Positions 62,095-64,000 of a DNA stretch of 64,000 bases are shown here, in pieces (position 1 is the stretch's first letter; the number at the start of each line of letters is the position of its first letter). The notes beneath the pieces are model-generated. The model saw only the letters and a program-made list of their open reading frames with translations. It made no database searches and was not told the origin of the DNA. Source of the stretch: Pseudomonadales bacterium. Lineage in GTDB: Bacteria; Pseudomonadota; Gammaproteobacteria; Pseudomonadales; UBA5862. The stretch spans positions 310,001 through 374,000 of the forward strand of contig JACKOQ010000002.1 of assembly GCA_024234215.1 (NCBI GenBank), in the 5' to 3' direction. The position numbers were made by a program, and so were the translations under genes.

Positions 62095-64000
62095 ATGAAT
62101 CCGCCGATCGATTTTCTGCCCGCCGCGCTACAGGCGGTGGTGCTGCGCCACTGGCAGCGGCTCGATGACGCGACGATGCAGCGCTATCTGGCGCTGCCGC
62201 CCGCGCGGCTCGAACGGCTGCTGCGGGTGTGGGCGGTGAGCGATTTCGTTGCCGACTGCTGCGTGACCCAGCCGATGCTCGCGCTGGAGCTGGAGGCAAG
62301 CGGCGACCTCGACCGTGACTATCCGGCCGGAATGTATCAAGCGCAGGCACAGCAACTGCTCACTGTGGTCGACAGCGAGGCGGCACTGATGCAGCAGCTG
62401 CGCCGCTGGCGTCGCCGCGAGATGGTGCGGATCGCCTGCCGTGACCGATGCCGGCTGGCGGATTTCGTCACCACCAGCCGCGAGCTCTCGGCACTGGCCG
62501 AAGCCGCAGTCGATGTCGCCCTCGGTTGGCTGTATCAGGATGGTTGCCGCAGTCATGGCGTGCCGACCGGCCGCCACACCGGCCGCGAGGCGGTGATGGT
62601 GGTGCTCGGCATGGGCAAGCTGGGTGGCGGCGAGCTCAATTTCTCTTCCGACATCGACCTGATCTTCGCCTGCTCCGAGGCGGGCGAGACCCGGGGCGGA
62701 CCGCAGTCGATCGACAACGGCCGTTTTTTCACCCGGCTCGGGCAGCGGCTGATCAACGTGCTCGACCGCGCCACCGACGAGGGGAGTGTCTTTCGCGTCG
62801 ACATGCGACTGCGACCCTATGGGCAGAGCGGTGCGCTGGTGCCGAGCTTCGATGCGATGGAGAGTTACTACCAGGAGCAGGGCCGGGTCTGGGAGCGCTA
62901 TGCGATGCTGAAGGCGCGGGTGATCGCCGGCGCGCCTGCGGCCGCGGCCGATCTGATGGCACGGCTGACTCCCTTCGTCTACCGCCGCTATCTCGACTTC
63001 AGTGTGATCGGCGCGCTGCGCGAGCTGAAGGCGATGATTCAGCGCGAGGTGCGCGAAAAGGGGCTGGAGCAGAACCTCAAGCTCGGTTCGGGCGGCATCC
63101 GCGAGGTGGAGTTCATCGTCCAGGCGTTGCAGTTGAGTCACGGTGGCCGTGATCCGCGCCTGCGCCAGACCAGCCTGCTGGCGGCGCTCGGGCAGATTGC
63201 CGATGGTGGCTATCTGCCGCAACCGACCGTGGCCGCGCTGCGCGAGGCCTACCTCTTTTTGCGCGACAGCGAGCATGTGCTGCAGGAGCTGGATGACCGG
63301 CAGACGCAGAACCTGCCCACCGACGAGGCCGAGCGGGAACGGGTGGCCTTTGCGATGGGCTTTGCCGACTGGTCGGGTTTTCAGCAGCGACTGACCGAGT
63401 ACCGCGAGACGGTCCACCGTCACTTCAACGAGATGGTCAGCGAACCGGAGGCGAAAAGCGCGCTGCCGGTGCCCGAGGGCAGCGGCTGGCTGAAGCTGTG
63501 GCGCGGCGAGCTGGCGGAGGATCAGGCCGCCCGCTGGCTGGGCGAGCAGGGGCTGCAGCAGCCGCAGGCACTGATGCAGCGCATCGCGCAGTTGCGCAGT
63601 GAGCCGCGGGTCGCGGCACTGCGGGATGAGGCGCGGGCACGGCTCGACCGGCTGCTGCCGATGCTGCTGGCCGACATCGCCCGCCACGCCACACCGCAGG
63701 TCGCGCTGGAGCGGGTGCTGACGGTGATCGAGGCGCTGCTGCGCCGCACGGTCTATCTGGTGCTGCTGACCGAGAACCCCTCGGCGCTGCATCATCTGAT
63801 CGACCTCTGCGCACTCAGCCCCTGGATCACCGATCTGATCAGCCGCTTTCCAAGCCTGCTCGACGAGTTTCTCGACGCGCAGAACCTCTACGCACCACCC
63901 GAGCGACAGGCGGTGCAGGAGGCGCTCAACCTGCGACTGCTGCGCATTCCCGAGGATGACCTGGAGGCGCAGATGGAGGGGCTGCGCTACTTCAAGCAGG
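62095..64000 (+). CDS. glnE: Bifunctional glutamine synthetase adenylyltransferase/adenylyl-removing enzyme, N-terminal part
   Basis: The frame is open from ATG 62095 to the window end (635 codons of about 950). The N-terminal nucleotidyltransferase domain is intact, with GMGKLGGGELNFSSDIDLIF near residues 173-192 and the ligand aspartates in SDIDL. The linker domain follows (GSGGIREVEFIVQALQL near 330). It adenylylates and deadenylylates glutamine synthetase in response to PII and glutamine. It starts 13 bp after yhhQ. Confidence 0.95.
   Translation, partial: MNPPIDFLPAALQAVVLRHWQRLDDATMQRYLALPPARLERLLRVWAVSDFVADCCVTQPMLALELEASGDLDRDYPAGMYQAQAQQLLTVVDSEAALMQQLRRWRRREMVRIACRDRCRLADFVTTSRELSALAEAAVDVALGWLYQDGCRSHGVPTGRHTGREAVMVVLGMGKLGGGELNFSSDIDLIFACSEAGETRGGPQSIDNGRFFTRLGQRLINVLDRATDEGSVFRVDMRLRPYGQSGALVPSFDAMESYYQEQGRVWERYAMLKARVIAGAPAAAADLMARLTPFVYRRYLDFSVIGALRELKAMIQREVREKGLEQNLKLGSGGIREVEFIVQALQLSHGGRDPRLRQTSLLAALGQIADGGYLPQPTVAALREAYLFLRDSEHVLQELDDRQTQNLPTDEAERERVAFAMGFADWSGFQQRLTEYRETVHRHFNEMVSEPEAKSALPVPEGSGWLKLWRGELAEDQAARWLGEQGLQQPQALMQRIAQLRSEPRVAALRDEARARLDRLLPMLLADIARHATPQVALERVLTVIEALLRRTVYLVLLTENPSALHHLIDLCALSPWITDLISRFPSLLDEFLDAQNLYAPPERQAVQEALNLRLLRIPEDDLEAQMEGLRYFKQ

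Noticed and set aside
62128..63795. 555-codon minus-strand open frame opposite glnE
   Set aside because: glnE runs open to the window edge with catalytic motifs; the reverse frame has none.

Overview
The window is GC-rich, densely packed DNA from a gammaproteobacterium. Its gene orders are typical of that class: gatCAB divergent from mreBCD-maf-yhdP, rpoN-hpf-rapZ next to lptBAC-kdsCD, mlaFEDCB, cysB, glnE. I cannot name the genus. Apart from the CRISPR locus the content is mostly housekeeping.

Layout. 1-692: 3' end of a biotin-dependent acyl-CoA carboxylase alpha subunit. 919-6763: mfd, an alpha/beta hydrolase and a periplasmic chorismate mutase-cyclohexadienyl dehydratase fusion. 7037-14278 (minus): an RRM protein, a NitT/TauT-type ABC transporter, a HAD nucleotidase and gatBAC. 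14492-21867: mreB, mreC (no AUG start in its conserved N-terminus), mreD, maf, yhdP and a small coiled-coil protein. 21868-30178 (minus): yjgA, mgtE, rapZ, hpf, rpoN, lptBAC, kdsC, kdsD. 30385-33436: mlaFEDCB. Then tRNA-Arg(CCG), a diiron-type metallo-beta-lactamase protein coupled to a soluble chemoreceptor, and a cytochrome c5-like protein. 36288-46956: rep, methylthioinosine phosphorylase, etfBA divergent from ETF-ubiquinone oxidoreductase, cysB, gltA and a zinc alcohol dehydrogenase.

47121-60527 is a complete type I-E CRISPR-Cas locus: cas3, casABCDE, two toxin-antitoxin modules, cas1, cas2, leader and an array of 48 repeats and 47 spacers by hand count. ogt, a YhhQ transporter and the start of glnE follow.

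The most interesting signal is the 355-bp gap between cas3 and casA. Its minus strand carries a degenerate mini-CRISPR: a pseudo-repeat with exactly the array's 8-nt handle (ATGAACCG), a spacer of exactly 32 nt, and a second pseudo-repeat. A perfect TATAAT box lies just upstream. The spacer's PAM-proximal part matches a site about 85 bp away, next to an AAG PAM, at 13 of the first 16 positions. Two of the three mismatches fall on positions 6 and 12, which Cascade flips out. That site lies between the -35 and -10 elements of the likely casA promoter. I infer that this is a guide RNA steering Cascade to repress its own operon (CreR-like). A third repeat-like hairpin sits in the casA leader. Two toxin-antitoxin modules sit between casE and cas1, and the second overlaps the cas1 start codon, so these modules look built into the cas operon.
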